Below, piece after piece: positions 13,881 through 32,927 of a stretch of DNA of 64,000 bases. The notes under the pieces were generated by a model. The model was given only the letters and a program-made list of their open reading frames with translations, searched no databases and was not told where the DNA came from. The DNA lies in assembly GCF_047495875.1 (NCBI RefSeq), contig NC_092474.1, forward strand, positions 4,047,001-4,111,000, written 5' to 3'. Numbering within the stretch: position 1 is the first letter of the stretch; every line of letters begins with the position of its first letter. This DNA is from Pithys albifrons albifrons (lineage: Eukaryota > Chordata > Aves > Passeriformes > Thamnophilidae). The translations under genes and the position numbers were made by a program.

Positions 13881-15649
13881 AGGCCAGCACATAAATTCAG
13901 CTCTGTCTTTCCTCCTGTGCTGACATTTTTTCCCTCTGGAATGAATGGCCATACCTTTCCTGGGGGTAGGTGGTCCTTTTGTTTGCTCTGACAGCTCCTG
14001 GACCATTTGCATAAATAAGATTGGATTGCTGATGGTCAGATAGCAAAGGTAGACCTGACTAAAGGATGGTAGCTGAGTGTCCTCACGTGCATAAATCAGT
14101 GCAAGTTGTTGCTGATTCTTGCACTGTTACCAGCCCTGGGCATAGTTTGCTGTCTCAGTGCACCTTCTATTGGATAATTCCCTTCAGCATAATAGCCACA
14201 ATCATAACTTGCCCTTACTACCTTCTTCATTGTGATTCCTCGGGGAGTATCCAAGGATTTCCAGGACTTACATAGCCCTTTAAATCCCACCAGTCCTTCT
14301 GAGCTCAAGTGCACCACGGGCTTAAAGGATGAAAAGCCAAGTGCACCAACACTGGGTGCAATGAAACCCAAAATGATGATGTTTCTTGACTTAAACAGTT
14401 CATGCTATTGAGAACATGAGTTCTGTGAGCTTTTGAACCCACACAATTTTTAGTGTCACAAGTACATCAAAAGCTCTGATTTGATTTGACAGGACCTAGG
14501 ACTCAGCTGCAGACCTGTATCATCATCCTGTCTGTATGATTTCATCATGGCTATCAGATTATCCCGAGGTGTACAGAGGGGAAACATCTGCTTGAAGAAA
14601 AGTACCACAGCTGGAGCAGGGATGGGGACTCTTATCTTGACCATTACAGAGTAATTTTCTGAGTGTACCTTGTAGCCTCCAGGGTCAAGGTTGAAATATG
14701 TTGATAAAATAAAACAAATGTCCATACTGCAGTGCATGCCCAAAGATGCCAACTTTTAATATGTATTATATGCAAAACAGAGGCAAATATTTGCATTTAC
14801 AGTCATTTTCAATTGCTAAAAATGGTAGAGAACAACATGGCATTCTGTATGTCCATATAGTTCCCAAAGTAGTTGTATTTTACTAAACCTTTAATATTAA
14901 TGTTGTCAATCAGGTCTTTAAGCCCTTTCCTGTATTACATGCTTGTTTTGGTGAGGGTTGTGTTTCCCCTTGCATTACAGCAGGTGCTAATGACACAGAT
15001 GAGACAGATGCAGCTTTTTAAGCAGCTCATTGGTGCTGCAGCTCCCAAGTTCTGTGCAGCTGGCACTGGGATTGAGAAGGTGAATGGGGGAAAAGCAGAG
15101 GTGGCACTTTTCCATTTAGTGCTGGTGATCAGATGCTGTTTTGCTGTAGGGCAGACAGCCTGGAAAATAGTCTGGCAGAGCATGGTGTTATTTAATTTCC
15201 AGGTTTTAGTGAATGTAGTGTTCTGATATTACCTTTCTTCACAGGCCTCCTGCTTCATTATTTTCATCATGAGGATTTGTTTGTGAAAGGAACATTCTTA
15301 TCATTGCATTTTTATCATTACTGCTGTATTTCAATTCAACTTGAACAGAATAGTTTGTAAATCATTTGTGGTGGAAGAGAACAGAAGCCTAGCAGAGATC
15401 CAGATGGCTTCCAGTTACTTGGTCATGGCCAAGTTACAAATCTTTAAGAACTGATGGAAGAGAAAATTCTATTTTTATGCTTGCCTGTGTCCCTTACACG
15501 TGGATATTAGTGTGTGAAGTGCAGCTTTAGGTGCTGAGGCCATCCCAGCATTTCCATAAGACAGAAAAGATGCTAAACAATAAATCTCTCTGGAAAACCA
15601 TGTGAGAAAATTGAAAAGTTTCAAACTTATTCAAACACTGCAATTTGCC
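13881..15649. other. Unique intronic sequence, no gene recognised
   Basis: Short frames on both strands (up to 117 residues at 14873-15226) overlap each other and carry no recognisable motif. Nothing repetitive was identified. Confidence 0.45.
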
Positions 15650-15723
15650 CTGCTTTGAGAAAGGCATTAGACCAGATGGCTCTCAGAGGTCTCTTCCAAC
15701 CAAGATTACACTGTAATTCTCTG
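15650..15723 (+). mobile_element. CR1 LINE 3'-terminal fragment
   Basis: The segment holds the CR1 end signature 'AGACCAGATGGCTCTCAGAGG' in shortened form, with GGTCTCTTCCAACC at about 15699-15712 and a final ATTCTCTG-like octamer at 15716-15723. CR1 elements end in octamer repeats of the ATTCTRTG type in place of a poly(A) tail. Only about 75 bases survive, so this is a strongly 5'-truncated copy. Confidence 0.75.
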
Positions 15724-18401
15724 ATTTAAAATACATTTCAGCCTAAAGCTCTTTCAGAAAGCTGCTGGTGGGGGAGGCAATGTAAATGTTCTCTCCTCAG
15801 TTTATTTTCCATGTTATTGCCTAAAAGTAAGAAAGAAAAGAGATTCTGGAGCTTCTTCTGATTTAATATTAAGAAAGCTGGGAAGCATTTATCTTTTAAT
15901 TCTAGTCTTGGCAGACATTGAACATTTGGGTAAAGAAAACATTTTTATTTTTTTTGTCTTTTAGTTGAAAAGAACTTTACAGTTTGCAGATGTACAAGTT
16001 CAGCAGAAATACTTGCTGAATAGTTCACAGCAAAGGAAGTTCCTGTAGTTGAGGGTACTAATCTCATATATTGGATGTGCCTTGCAGGTGTCTCCAAATA
16101 AGCCACTAATTTTGAAATATATTGAAACCTTGAGTCTTGTGAAATGTAATGCTGCTTTTGTGTATAATTGCATTTTTTTAAGCAGTGTGGCCACTAAGAA
16201 GCAAGATATAAAATAGGGTGTGTTACAGATTTCACCTTGGAGACATCACTGGAGCAACATGCTAAGATATTGGATCTTCCCCTCGGGATTTAATACCACA
16301 ATTAAATTTTTAAAAAATGAGTAGGGGGCATAATTTTAAAATAATTTTGAATTCCAAAGTTAAATGACTGAGATGGGCATCAAAAGAGCAGCTGATGTCT
16401 GAAGCATGGATGATGAAGCAGCAAAATGCTGCATTTTTGATGTAAATGTGAATACAGTAACTTAGCCTGGCAATGTATCACTTTTCAGGGACACTCACTT
16501 TAGAAGTAGCTTCTGAACCAGTTTCTCAAAGTTTTCAGGCTGGTGATTTTTTGCTTGAACTTTTCAATATATTATATTTGCCAGAAAAATAAAAATAAGC
16601 ACTGTATTCAGTGGTACTCATGATAAGCTTATGTAAGAGGTTTATTGGGTGCTTATTGCAGAAGAACAGCAAGAGCAAGCAATGCTGAAAGGAAAGAACA
16701 GATGGAATTTGGGGAGTAAGACTTTTACTCCTCAGCACCTCATAGTCCCTTTGATTGCCTCTCCCCAGGACTGTGATGTGGAAATTGTTGCAGTAGACCC
16801 TTGACAGGCACTCTGAGGAAGGCAGAATTGAGGCTGTTTATACATATTTTGCATGTTCCATTTTGCAGGGGGGGAGTGCACCTCACAGAACCAGAGTCAA
16901 TGACTGGATTACCTCTTTATTCAATATAATTTTACCTAACCATCATTAGGATAGTTTGAAAGGAAAGTATTAAGTCTGAGACTCAGGAAGTGCCTCTTGC
17001 AAGGGCTTCCCTTATGCTTCTGTGTGGTCATCATGGGGAATAAAGCCCTATTATATGTGCTAAGCAAAATTCTGCACCTCCTGGGAAGCTTTCCTGTATA
17101 TGCAGAGGACTTTCTATATGGCTGCCTTTAAGGGTTAGATAATTACTGAAAAAGACTTCACCTGAACTCCTCCAGTCTCATCCCACATGTATCTATGCAC
17201 AAGTGTAAATTTGCTGCTCATGTATATAAGGGTTTTTAGGTGGATAAATATTTGCAGGTTGAGGAAAGGATGTTGCTGCAGGGTGGTGTACTGGGCACAG
17301 AACTTGACCTCCTGATTTCCTACACTGGGATTACTCAACAGCAAATATTTGCAGCTCTGGCTCTGTTATTTTTTAGTATGAAAATTCTGGGCCTCCTTCC
17401 CTCAGATCAGTGCTATGTTTGTGTGAGTTCTCCCATTCAGAAAAAGGTTTCTTTCATTTTCAGGAGACTGAGACAGTGTGAACAGTCTGAGAAATTGTAA
17501 TTGGAGTGGAAAACCTAAAGTTTGTTTTAGGATTGCTCAAGGTTGTTCTTGATTTAAAGGCTTAGGTCTGGGGGTTATGATGGAAGAGCCAAATTCCCAT
17601 AGAGCTGCCAGTGCTGGGCAGACCAAGGGTATGGAGACCACACATCACTCTCATGTTTCCTGAACTCCTTGTTATTTGATTGAAGCCTTTGTCCTTGGTT
17701 TACCTACCTGTAAACTGACTGGTTTGTTATCTTCTTCCCATTTTATGCCTTCCTCAGTTAGGACAACCATCAGCACATTCTGAGGTTGTCTCACGTTATG
17801 CAGTCTGAGCCTTGGCTGGATCCTACAGAAACTTTACCAATTAATAATGAACCTTTGTGACTGTATGCCTGGTTTCCTCTTTTGCAGTTTTATCACACTT
17901 ATATGTGAGTTTTCTTACATTTGCTGTTATTTTTATGCTGAGGACAATAAAAACAGCAGGTAGAGAAAGCCAGATTGACAGTGTATTTGCAGTGTTTTAT
18001 TAGACTTTGTACTGTCAGTAAAACCATTTTTTTAGCCCTGCAATTCACTCCCACCCACATAGTAACTGTGGCTTTTCTGCTGTTGCCTCTTGATTGGGCT
18101 GCTTCCAAACTATTTGATGTTTACTGACTGCTGTGTTGAATAATTTATTGAATGATTATTAGACTGAATGTAATAAAGTCAATGTTGATTTACCATTCCC
18201 TTATCGTAATGTAGTAAATGATCACTGGGTTTGCTGTGTCAAGGGATGCTCAGTATCATGGTTCTGAACTGAACTGCTGACTTGGTGGGAAATTATCTTT
18301 TAAATTTATATTATGTTAAGAGGTTTGCTAATTTTTACTCATTTTTGAATGGTTTGAGTTATTTGGGAAAAGTGCTATCAACAGCTGGAAAATTGTGTAG
18401 T
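15724..18401. other. Unique intronic sequence, no gene recognised
   Basis: The region is AT-leaning with several T-runs, for example near 15944-15956, and a short G-run near 16868-16875. There is no recognisable repeat family, and open frames are short. Confidence 0.45.
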
Positions 18402-18449
18402 GAATAATTTATTTGACAACAGTAAAAAAAAAAGTCAAATAAATAATTC
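18402..18449. repeat. Inverted repeat, 16-base arms with a poly(A) loop
   Basis: Arm 18402-18417 and arm 18434-18449 are reverse complements at 15 of 16 positions. They flank a 16-base loop dominated by a run of A at 18424-18433. The arms are AT-rich. It could form a hairpin or cruciform, or be the internal ends of a tiny terminal-inverted-repeat element. No flanking duplication was recognised. Confidence 0.7.
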
Positions 18450-18895
18450 AGCAAATATTTCTCAACCAGCACTACTGATGTCAAGCTCCAGAGAGATGGA
18501 TCAATTTTTTAAAATAACTTTATTACATGATTAGCAGACTCATTTTTTGGTGATTTTTCTTGCTGGTTGTTTCACTTCTTACATTGATTCCTAAAGAAAA
18601 ATGACTTTTCAGCCTACCCATCACTGAATTTTTAATAGTAAGATGACAATGAATAAAATTAAATTTTAATGTACTGCTGTATGTATCACCTTATCTTGAT
18701 GGATCAATGGTGATTAATGATCTTTGCTGTAACAGTGTTCTACAGACACTGGCTTTTTAGAATGCCCTCTCTGACCTTGGGAAGGGCTGAGCCCCAAACC
18801 TCACTTTCCTGTCCAAAATATTTCTTCCTTTTTATTATCTGTTTGGATTGGAACCAGGGGCTGAAGTGCAGAGTGTGGATACACTGACAGCAAAC

Positions 18896-18920
18896 ATATG
18901 GTGCAGGTATTGCACCATAT
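18896..18920. repeat. Perfect inverted repeat, 10-base arms and 5-base loop
   Basis: ATATGGTGCA at 18896-18905 and TGCACCATAT at 18911-18920 are perfect reverse complements separated by GGTAT. This could be a small hairpin or a palindromic protein-binding site. At this length chance is possible in 64 kb. Confidence 0.7.
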
Positions 18921-20772
18921 TGTCTGAGTTTGGTTTAATAAAGTTTGAACTTTGGGGGTAAACTCAGACGTTTTATTTTCAGCTGCAGGGGAGGGGTGGG
19001 AATCCTGCTCTAGCCTTGCCAGCCACATCCACACCCACTCCATGGATTTGGGAGAGCAACTGAGTATGTTGAGCTCACATTCTGGAGCTGAGCCAGCTCC
19101 TCAGCTGGTGGAAAGCAATATCATGCTGTTATGCTTGTTTAAACCTGTTATGTTTAATGTCAATTCCTGCAATATTTGATTTTTTTATCTTAAATCCTAG
19201 TTGTGGGAATAAAACAGTTCACGGGAATTCTGCAATTGTTTTCCTGTGTAGAAGCTTTTGGAAAAAAAAGCAGAAAAATATTATTTGATGGCACTTTAGC
19301 TCAGAAGCCAGAAGGAAAAGTCAATCAGATTCATTAAAATAAAGAATGTCTCTTTGCCTGTAAGATTATTTTGAGGGCTTTTAGCTTATGTGAGATATGT
19401 ATGTGAAACTGGTGAAAGGACTGCACCCCAGAGACATAAAGCTCCTAAAAACTGTTCATCCATAGGGGAATGCTTTCCTTAGCCTTGTCTTCTCATATTG
19501 TATCAGATATTCAAGTCCTGCCCAATGGAAGCAGAAATGTTTGTGTGCTTTGTTTTAGAGCAGACCTGCCCAGGAATCCTAAAGGCAGCATGTTTTGATT
19601 GCTGAGCCTAAAGGAAAATAAGCACAAAAAAAAAAAAGGCATAAAAAAGAGATTAACTGTGGCTGTGAAGTTTACACCCATGACATCTCTTGCAGAGGGA
19701 TTTTTAAATCCCCACTGGCTGAAGGGGAAGAAGTTATCAGCCCTTCCAAAGCAATTGTGTTGTGTGGTGATGAGCCCCAAAGAAAAGCCCAAATCAATGA
19801 ACCCACCATGGCACACACTGTTCCTTTCCCATTCTCTGCCTTTTATCCCTCAGGTGTCAGCATTCTGCTCTCCTTGCCAGTGATCCCCCATTCTTTACTT
19901 GCACATCCTATACACCTAATTCTGAGGATGCCATCAAACATGCCAAGCACAAGTAGTTTATTGCATTGCAAGTACCTGTTTATTCAGAAGAGATGTGATC
20001 TCTGTCTCTCCAGCAAATATGGAGAGGAATGCAAATGTCCCTCCCCTGCCACAACAGTTTGACTCACAGGTAAAGGCTTCTTAAAACAAATAAACAAACC
20101 CTCAGAAATGAAAGTGTTCTCTTCCATGAAAGCAGAGTTGGGGATATTTTTAAAGAATCTTTTAAGTCTTTTCTTGGTGAAGATAAACTGGAAGATTATC
20201 AGGATCCTTTCCTGAATACTTCAAATATGGGTGGATATATAAAAATTTATTCCTCCTGGTAAAGGAAATTTTTCTATTTCTCTCAGCGATATTTTTTTTC
20301 ATAATTTCTTCTAGTTTCCTCTTTTTTTTTTCCCACACACCCAAAATCTGTTTAGGTGTGAAGACAGTATGTTCCTCAGTTTCTTTCTCCCAGGGGCATT
20401 GCCTAATGGATAAAGTCCACTTTATTTAAGGACTTTTGCCACTGCTGGAGATCTGCTGCTATAGGAAAGTGTAATGCCATGTGCTGTAGAGGAGCTCTAG
20501 GGTTGAGGAGAAATTATTAAGCAAAACCGAAGGAGGTACAAAAAAAAGCAAATATTCTGAAGGAAAGGTTGATTCCTTTGATTTCCCTTTGACTTCTTCA
20601 GTTTTGGTTAGGAAACAACTTCTGTTTAGTGTTGTTATTAAGAGTAATGGCTTACAGCTCCAAAAGAGATAAGCAGAAAAGGTTTGTGATAGTGAAATTG
20701 TTTATATTCTGGAAAAAATGCCATAGGAAAAGACTTTTTTAAAAAGAAGATTCTATATCAGAAATGAAATGT

Positions 20773-20789
20773 AAAAAAAAAAAAAAAAA
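20773..20789. repeat. Poly(A) run, 17 bases
   Basis: Seventeen consecutive A residues, the longest homopolymer I found. It could be a remnant retrotransposon tail, but the sequence before it does not resemble a known element and no target-site duplication is apparent. Confidence 0.9.
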
Positions 20790-21137
20790 GAGTTTTGCTA
20801 CAAACAGTGGGTTTTTCCCGCTGCTCTTTGGTATCCATTTATTCTACATCTCATTTTGTTTTATGTTATTTCCTACCACAAAAGGAAGAAGGAATGTTTA
20901 GCACACATTGCCACTGCTGGGTGTGTGCAGGGGCAGGACAGATGACAGCAAGTCTCCAAACCTTCCTGCAGCCCAGCTGATAGACCTGCCAGTGGCTCAC
21001 TTGGGGTTTTTATCTGCTGTGACAACACAGCGTATTGATCCAGCTTTTACCCAAAAAATTACTTTCTTTCTGAAATGCCACCTTATTCCACTTTGTGGTG
21101 TGTAAATCTTATCCCTCTTTTTATGGGAAAGTAATTT

Positions 21138-21178
21138 TCAGTTTAATTTTCTCTCCTGTAAAATGAGAGTCATGATTT
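21138..21178 (+). mobile_element. Possible MIR-like SINE fragment (3' part)
   Basis: The segment CTCTCCTGTAAAATGAGAGT, preceded by CAGTTT, resembles the MIR segment CAGTTTCCTCATCTGTAAAATGGGG. Only about 40 bases are alignable by eye, so chance similarity is possible. Confidence 0.35.
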
Positions 21179-23732
21179 TCCCAAACTCCCTCATGGGGTC
21201 AGTTGTGTTGCTGTCTCCTTTCTCTCGTGCTAAAACGCTTTTCCACTTGTCTCTGGAAACATTTCTTCCTTTTCTGAGCTCTGCTGTTCCACCTCTGGCT
21301 CTGGCTTGTGCAGTATTTCAGGCCACAGCCTCTTTTGGTACCCTGCAGGAGAAGTGTTGGCAACCTGGGTATGTTTGTGGAGATAGAAGAGAGTAAAATT
21401 ACCTTCTTCCTCTTTTCCCCCAAAGGCTCTTTCATTAACATTCCTCTGATGCATCTTATTTTGCATATTCATGGCTTTAAGGCTTCTCCTGTCTGTTACA
21501 TCCTTCTGAAGACAGTGATGAAACTTTATACATTTTATTATGAGAACATTAAATGCTGGTCATTTTTGGTGGCTTCAGAACAAATCCTGTGTTGTGAGCA
21601 TTAACCAGAGATCAAAGTCATAGCACAGCCAGTGACATCAGCAGTAGCTGTTGTTGCATTTATAGGGTCTTGACAACTCTGTCCTGCAGGGCAGAGCATC
21701 CCAAGAGACCTGGAGAAGTGGCTGCTTCCTTCTCTAAAGAAATTTGACACAACAGCAGAGGTGTCAGCAGTTGCCAAGGGCTTTAGGACCAGATTCTCAG
21801 AGTTAAAAGGGACTCCCACCAGGCTGAAAGGACAGAAGAAAGGAATTTTTATACAAAAATCTTGCCTGAGTCAGGGATGTGTCAGAAGCAGCAGGTGCAG
21901 GATGGCCCTGTGGAGGTAGCAAATACTCCCCTAGAGATAGCACAGTTTCTCATTGTTCTTAATTTGTAAGAGCTGCTTGATCTCCTGTTAGGAAATGAGA
22001 GGCAGATTAAGAAATACGGTGCAAACCTGTTTGTGTTGTCCTGCCATTCCAATGTCCTCCCTTCCAGTGAACTTTTCCTGTTTTTTTTCTGTCTTCCTTG
22101 TCTTCAGATTGAACTGAGACCCTTTAAAAATGTGTCTATAAGGTGCACAGCTCAGCTCTGCTCACAGGGTTCTGCTTACAGGGAGAGTTTATTGGCATCA
22201 CAATGAACCCCATTCCAGTTTAGTTCTCAGCTATAAACAGCAAGGCCTTGTGTGAAGGATTTGACTTTAAATTAGCACCAAGAGCCATTTTACTTTGACC
22301 ACTCTTCAAGTCAGCTTGAATTGCTGTTGTGAACCTTGGGGTTTGTGCATCCTAAACTCTGTAACTGTGTAGCCTCCCACGTTGTACCTCACGCTGTTGC
22401 TTTACTTGTGCCAGCAATGATGGTTTTAGCTTTAGCAAAGACAAGCTGCCAACATGCTGCTGAATTATGGTGACCATAAGGTATATACCTACCTTGAGGA
22501 GGATGGGGCAGTGCATCATTTCAAGGAGCAGTGGCTGATTACCCCAGAAATACCCTTGTTGTACCAAGCAGCCTTGACTTTAACAGGAAAGCCACAAGTA
22601 TTTTTATGTGACTGACCTCCACTGATGAATATTATTTGTTCAGATTTCTCCATTTATGTTTTTTGCCTGTGTTTTCTGAAAGGTAACTTTTTGGCTTCTC
22701 TGTTGGAAGATTTCAGTTACTGAATGCTCTTAGGAAGGCTGTAAATTTGGGACACAGACCCCTGGGATTTGCACCTGGGAGGATCGTCATAGCAAGTGAT
22801 GAGTAAAGTAATTAAACAAAAGTTCCTGCCCTGGTGCTGGCAGCCTGGGTCTGATCATAGGTCATGCAATACTTTCACATTTTTTTAATACATCCTTAGT
22901 AGCAGTAATGAGATTCTTATTGATTTTTGTGGTGCTTTGTAATTTTGTCTTTTGGAGGTGTTTAGTATTTCTAAGAGGAACCAGTTCAAATAATTTCTAT
23001 CAAAATCTCATTTGGTAGCAAAGTGGAGATTTTTTGCTTCAAGAAATGCTTCATTAAAATACCTGCTTTGAAGGAGAAATTAAAAGAAAGATTTCTGTGC
23101 CTTTGGGGTTCCTGTATTTGTGCCATGTGTGAGGTGTAGTTCATGCATATAAAGACTGTGCTCTGATTCTCCCTCCATATCCTTTCCACTGCATTTCACT
23201 CCCTCCTTTGTTTTAATCTGTCCTGATTACTTTACTCCTTTGCTCCTAATCTCCAACATAGCTGGAAAAGATTAAGCTGTTTGGGGTTTTTGGACAGTTT
23301 TTTGGTTGTTTTGTGGCACTGTGCCCCAGGTCCCCTCCCTGCAGTGGTCCCTCCCTGCTATTCCAGGACACAGCCTGGTGACAGCACCAGTTCTGCAGGG
23401 CCAGTGACTGGGAGGAGCAGACACCAAGGCAATAATGCAGGAAGGCACCCAGAATAGAATCACAAACCCAGGGCTCATTGTATGAAGATTCAATTAGCTC
23501 TTTAAACACAGAAACTGTGATAGAACATACTGTACAAACCAGGCTCACTGCCAGGTATTTATAGGCAGTGCATTGCCTGTTCCTGCTCATACAATTAAGG
23601 TAACTGAGATTCAATAGTCACAGCTGCATAAAGCAGCTTTCTGATCCTACCTAGGTCAGCATGAAATAAGACTGCATTCAGTGCTAGTTTAGAAATTGTG
23701 CTCTTTTATTTTTCCTGACATGAAGAAATGAG

Positions 23733-23757
23733 AAATGGAACACAATGTGTTCCATTT
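23733..23757. repeat. Perfect inverted repeat, 11-base arms and 3-base loop
   Basis: AAATGGAACAC at 23733-23743 and GTGTTCCATTT at 23747-23757 are perfect reverse complements around AAT. The core contains GGAACA and TGTTCC half-sites in inverted orientation, but with 5 bases between them, whereas steroid-receptor elements need 3. Confidence 0.75.
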
Positions 23758-24997
23758 TGGATATACAGAGGCTTGTTTTAAATTCCATCCAGGAGGGAAA
23801 GGCCTCAGTGCATCCATTAAAATCCAAACCTTAAAGATGATCAGATTAACCTCTTCAAGCAGTAGCTTTGGATAAAGTACTGGATTTAGCCAGCATGATA
23901 GAAATCTCTGAGCATTTTGGGCAGAGCCTCAAACCGAGGCTCTTGTCATAACTGGTTTTCATAAATATATGCTTAGTTTTAGCTCTTTTTCCACATCAGC
24001 TGGGAAAACCTGCTGGGGTTTGGGTGCATTCTGGGATTCTACAACCAGTTGGTGAAATGTTTCCTCTCTTTAGTTGGCAGTCTCCAGCAAAAATGGTTTG
24101 TGACACTTCAGTGCTGTGCCAGTCTCTCTCTCCTGGAGGATTATCCCATGGAAAGAAATTCTGCTCCTTCCTTTCCCCACCACACACACACTGAAGATCA
24201 GTTCAGCAGTCGGTGCTTCAGAAGGAAAAGCACTGCCATTCCCATTGGCCTCTGGATTTCTGCATTTCTCAAGAACTTCACAGTTTTTTCTTGTCTCTCT
24301 CAATGCCACTGGCCTAGGGGAGCTCTCCTGGCCAAGATACACAACAGAACTTCACTGCATTGCTTTCCTTACAGTATCTGGTTTTATAAAAAGCTTTGTG
24401 GGAATTGCATCAATGAGCCCCTTCCCAATTCTCCCTCTTTACATTTCTGCTTTATGGCATTCACTTGCATGGACCATGGAACCTTAGGAAGGACAGAATG
24501 TAAAGCCAAAGTAGCACTGGTAAGGTGCCAGTAAACCCAGTGTTGCCAGAATATCACATCTAGTAACTCTTTGTTCTTCTCTAGTGTTTTCCACTCAAGG
24601 GTCCTGGCAGGATTGGCCAGTATTAAATAATCCAGTTTTGTAACTCTGCTCTATCACAACAAGCTCAATTATCTATAATTCCTAGTTTAGCAAAGGACAA
24701 AAGGAGCTTCACACAGACATTCACAGCAAGGTAGCAGTATAGCCAAAAATTAATTCCAAGTTTTCCAGTCCTCTGCTCCCTGCTGCCCTTGTTCACAGAC
24801 CCCATCCTGAGCCTTGACCTTTCTTCCATGCCTCTCTTGTTTAAAAAGCAGAGAATACTTTTGATGCAGTGGTTTCCCATCTCAAGCAGTGATTCCCTTT
24901 AGATTTGTTCATGTGCTGCTTTACCAGGGAGGAAGTACAATGTGCTTGTCAAAGGGAGACCCTTGGGGTTAGTTTGGGCTGTAGTTTTAGCCTTTGC
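23758..24997. other. Unique intronic sequence, no gene recognised
   Basis: Holds the longest open frame in the window, plus 24049-24534 (161 residues). The other plus frame (24116-24487) and the minus strand (24070-24342) are open over the same interval, and the predicted peptides are low-information and rich in F, S, C and L. I treat all three as chance. Confidence 0.5.
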
Positions 24998-25058
24998 TTT
25001 GCCTTGATTGGGTTTTGTTTCTCCACCTGCAAAGTGGAGCAGTGCATAGTGATCCATG
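24998..25058 (+). mobile_element. Possible MIR-like SINE fragment just upstream of the exon
   Basis: GTTTCTCCACCTGCAAAGTGG and the following GTGATCC resemble the MIR block GTTTCCCCATCTGTAAAATGGGGATAATGAT in register. It ends about 215 bases before the exon. The match is short and diverged. Confidence 0.4.
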
Positions 25059-25129
25059 TCACAGTGTTACTAAGCCACTTGAATTGGTGGGAAATACCCT
25101 GAAATCTTAAGACAAGTGCAAATGATTAA

Positions 25130-31580
<6,451 letters not shown>

Positions 31581-31610
31581 TTTGGCTGCTTAAATTCCCA
31601 AGCAGCCAAA
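31581..31610. repeat. Perfect inverted repeat, 11-base arms and 8-base loop
   Basis: TTTGGCTGCTT at 31581-31591 pairs perfectly with AAGCAGCCAAA at 31600-31610 across the loop AAATTCCC. The stem has five G-C pairs and would be stable as RNA. It is shorter than a canonical pre-microRNA stem. No T-run follows it on the plus strand. Confidence 0.75.
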
Positions 31611-32927
31611 ACCATAGAGCAGGTCTTTCTGTTTAATCCAATTCTTAATCTGCCAGAAGTTACTGCAGGCTGATGGGAAAGGATCTTGATGATGCTGTTG
31701 TTAAAGACAAGAGGTTAGGAATGCCGGGTTTGTCTCTGGAGCTGCTGGCTGACTAATGCTGTAATCACCTGTAACAACAGCAAGCAACAGTCACCCGGTT
31801 TTCGTGTGAGTGGGGCAGTGAGTAATGAGGGCTGGGACTGGCTGCAGGCAAAGCTGCTGACAGACACACAGCTTGATGGGGAACACTGAAAACTGGGCTC
31901 CCTGGAGAGGCAGGAACAAACATAAGGATATTTTTCTTACGAATTAATGCCCAGGAAAAATGGCTTTGCATAACAACTGCTGTGCTTTCGTGAGTGTGAG
32001 TTACATATGTTTTTCTTGATGAGACACGTGCAGTTGGACTGGGTTTGAAATGAGGCCAATCCTTCACCCTGACAATCTGTTTGTGTTCCTTTGGATCTGC
32101 ATGGTGGTACAGAGCATAGAAGGGCCAGGAAAACACAGCAGATCCGAATTTAGAGCAGGTTTCACCAGAACTTGTTCCTGCTTTATGTCAGTGGACACAA
32201 AATTTAAAAGTCCTGGCCTGTTTTAGCACTGCTGTCAAACCACTGGTATTAAAAATGTTGTGAGTTTAAAACAGAAATAATTTGGTGGTGAGTCGAGTTT
32301 TCAGAATGATGGTCTCATGATTATTTTATAATTTGATAATTTTTGTGCAGCCAGTCTCAGCCACCTGAAAGGGACCTCATTTTCAGTAGACAAGTGCTTT
32401 GAATGGTTTACAAGTCAGGCTACCTTAAGATGCCTCACACCTATTGTCCAGAATGACCAGTATTCACTGAAAATATTGTACCACCTATTTTGGATTGCTT
32501 TTCAATACCTTTATATCTTTTATGTTAATCAGACTCAATCAATATTAAATTTCAAAGGGGGTTTTTTTCTGGAAAAAGCCAAGCAAGGGATGGCAATGGC
32601 TTAATTTTATTGAAATACAGTCAGATTGAGTTTATAGAAAACAAATTACTGCCTTCTGTTCCTCTTTTGTTTCATGTCTGGTTTCCCTTACAGGATTTCG
32701 TAACACAACACTACCTTACAATACAGTAGCAAATATTGCAAAATAGTCTTTAATGGTGAGTGCTAAATTGTTTTCACTGAAATGCAAAATATCACAGAAG
32801 GTTTTCTGCTATGCTCAGATTTGGCACATCAGGATCCAGAATTTACCTTAAGACCATTCCTTTAAATAGATATTCATTGAGGTGTCATTGCACCCCTTCC
32901 CTCTTGCTGGGAGTCTTTCTAGAGAGT

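Larger units (their letters stand above)
18921..23732. other. Unique intronic sequence with homopolymer runs, no gene recognised
   Basis: Contains A-runs at about 19626-19637 and 20773-20789 and a T/C-rich stretch near 20281-20334. Several overlapping 70-100-residue frames lie at 19511-20062 and 21163-21604 on both strands, without domains. A weak MIR-like fragment at 21138-21178 is listed separately. Confidence 0.45.

Noticed and set aside
20773..20789. Poly(A) tail of a processed pseudogene or retrotransposon
   Set aside because: The sequence before it resembles no coding sequence or known element, and no target-site duplication was seen.
23733..23757. Glucocorticoid/androgen response element
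   Set aside because: The half-sites are present, but the spacer is 5 bases where the receptor dimer needs 3.
24049..24534. 161-residue open frame, the longest in the window, 740 bases upstream of the exon
   Set aside because: A second plus frame and the minus strand are open over the same interval, the peptide has no domain or TMEM132 similarity, and no splice-site pair frames it. Chance openness is the better explanation.
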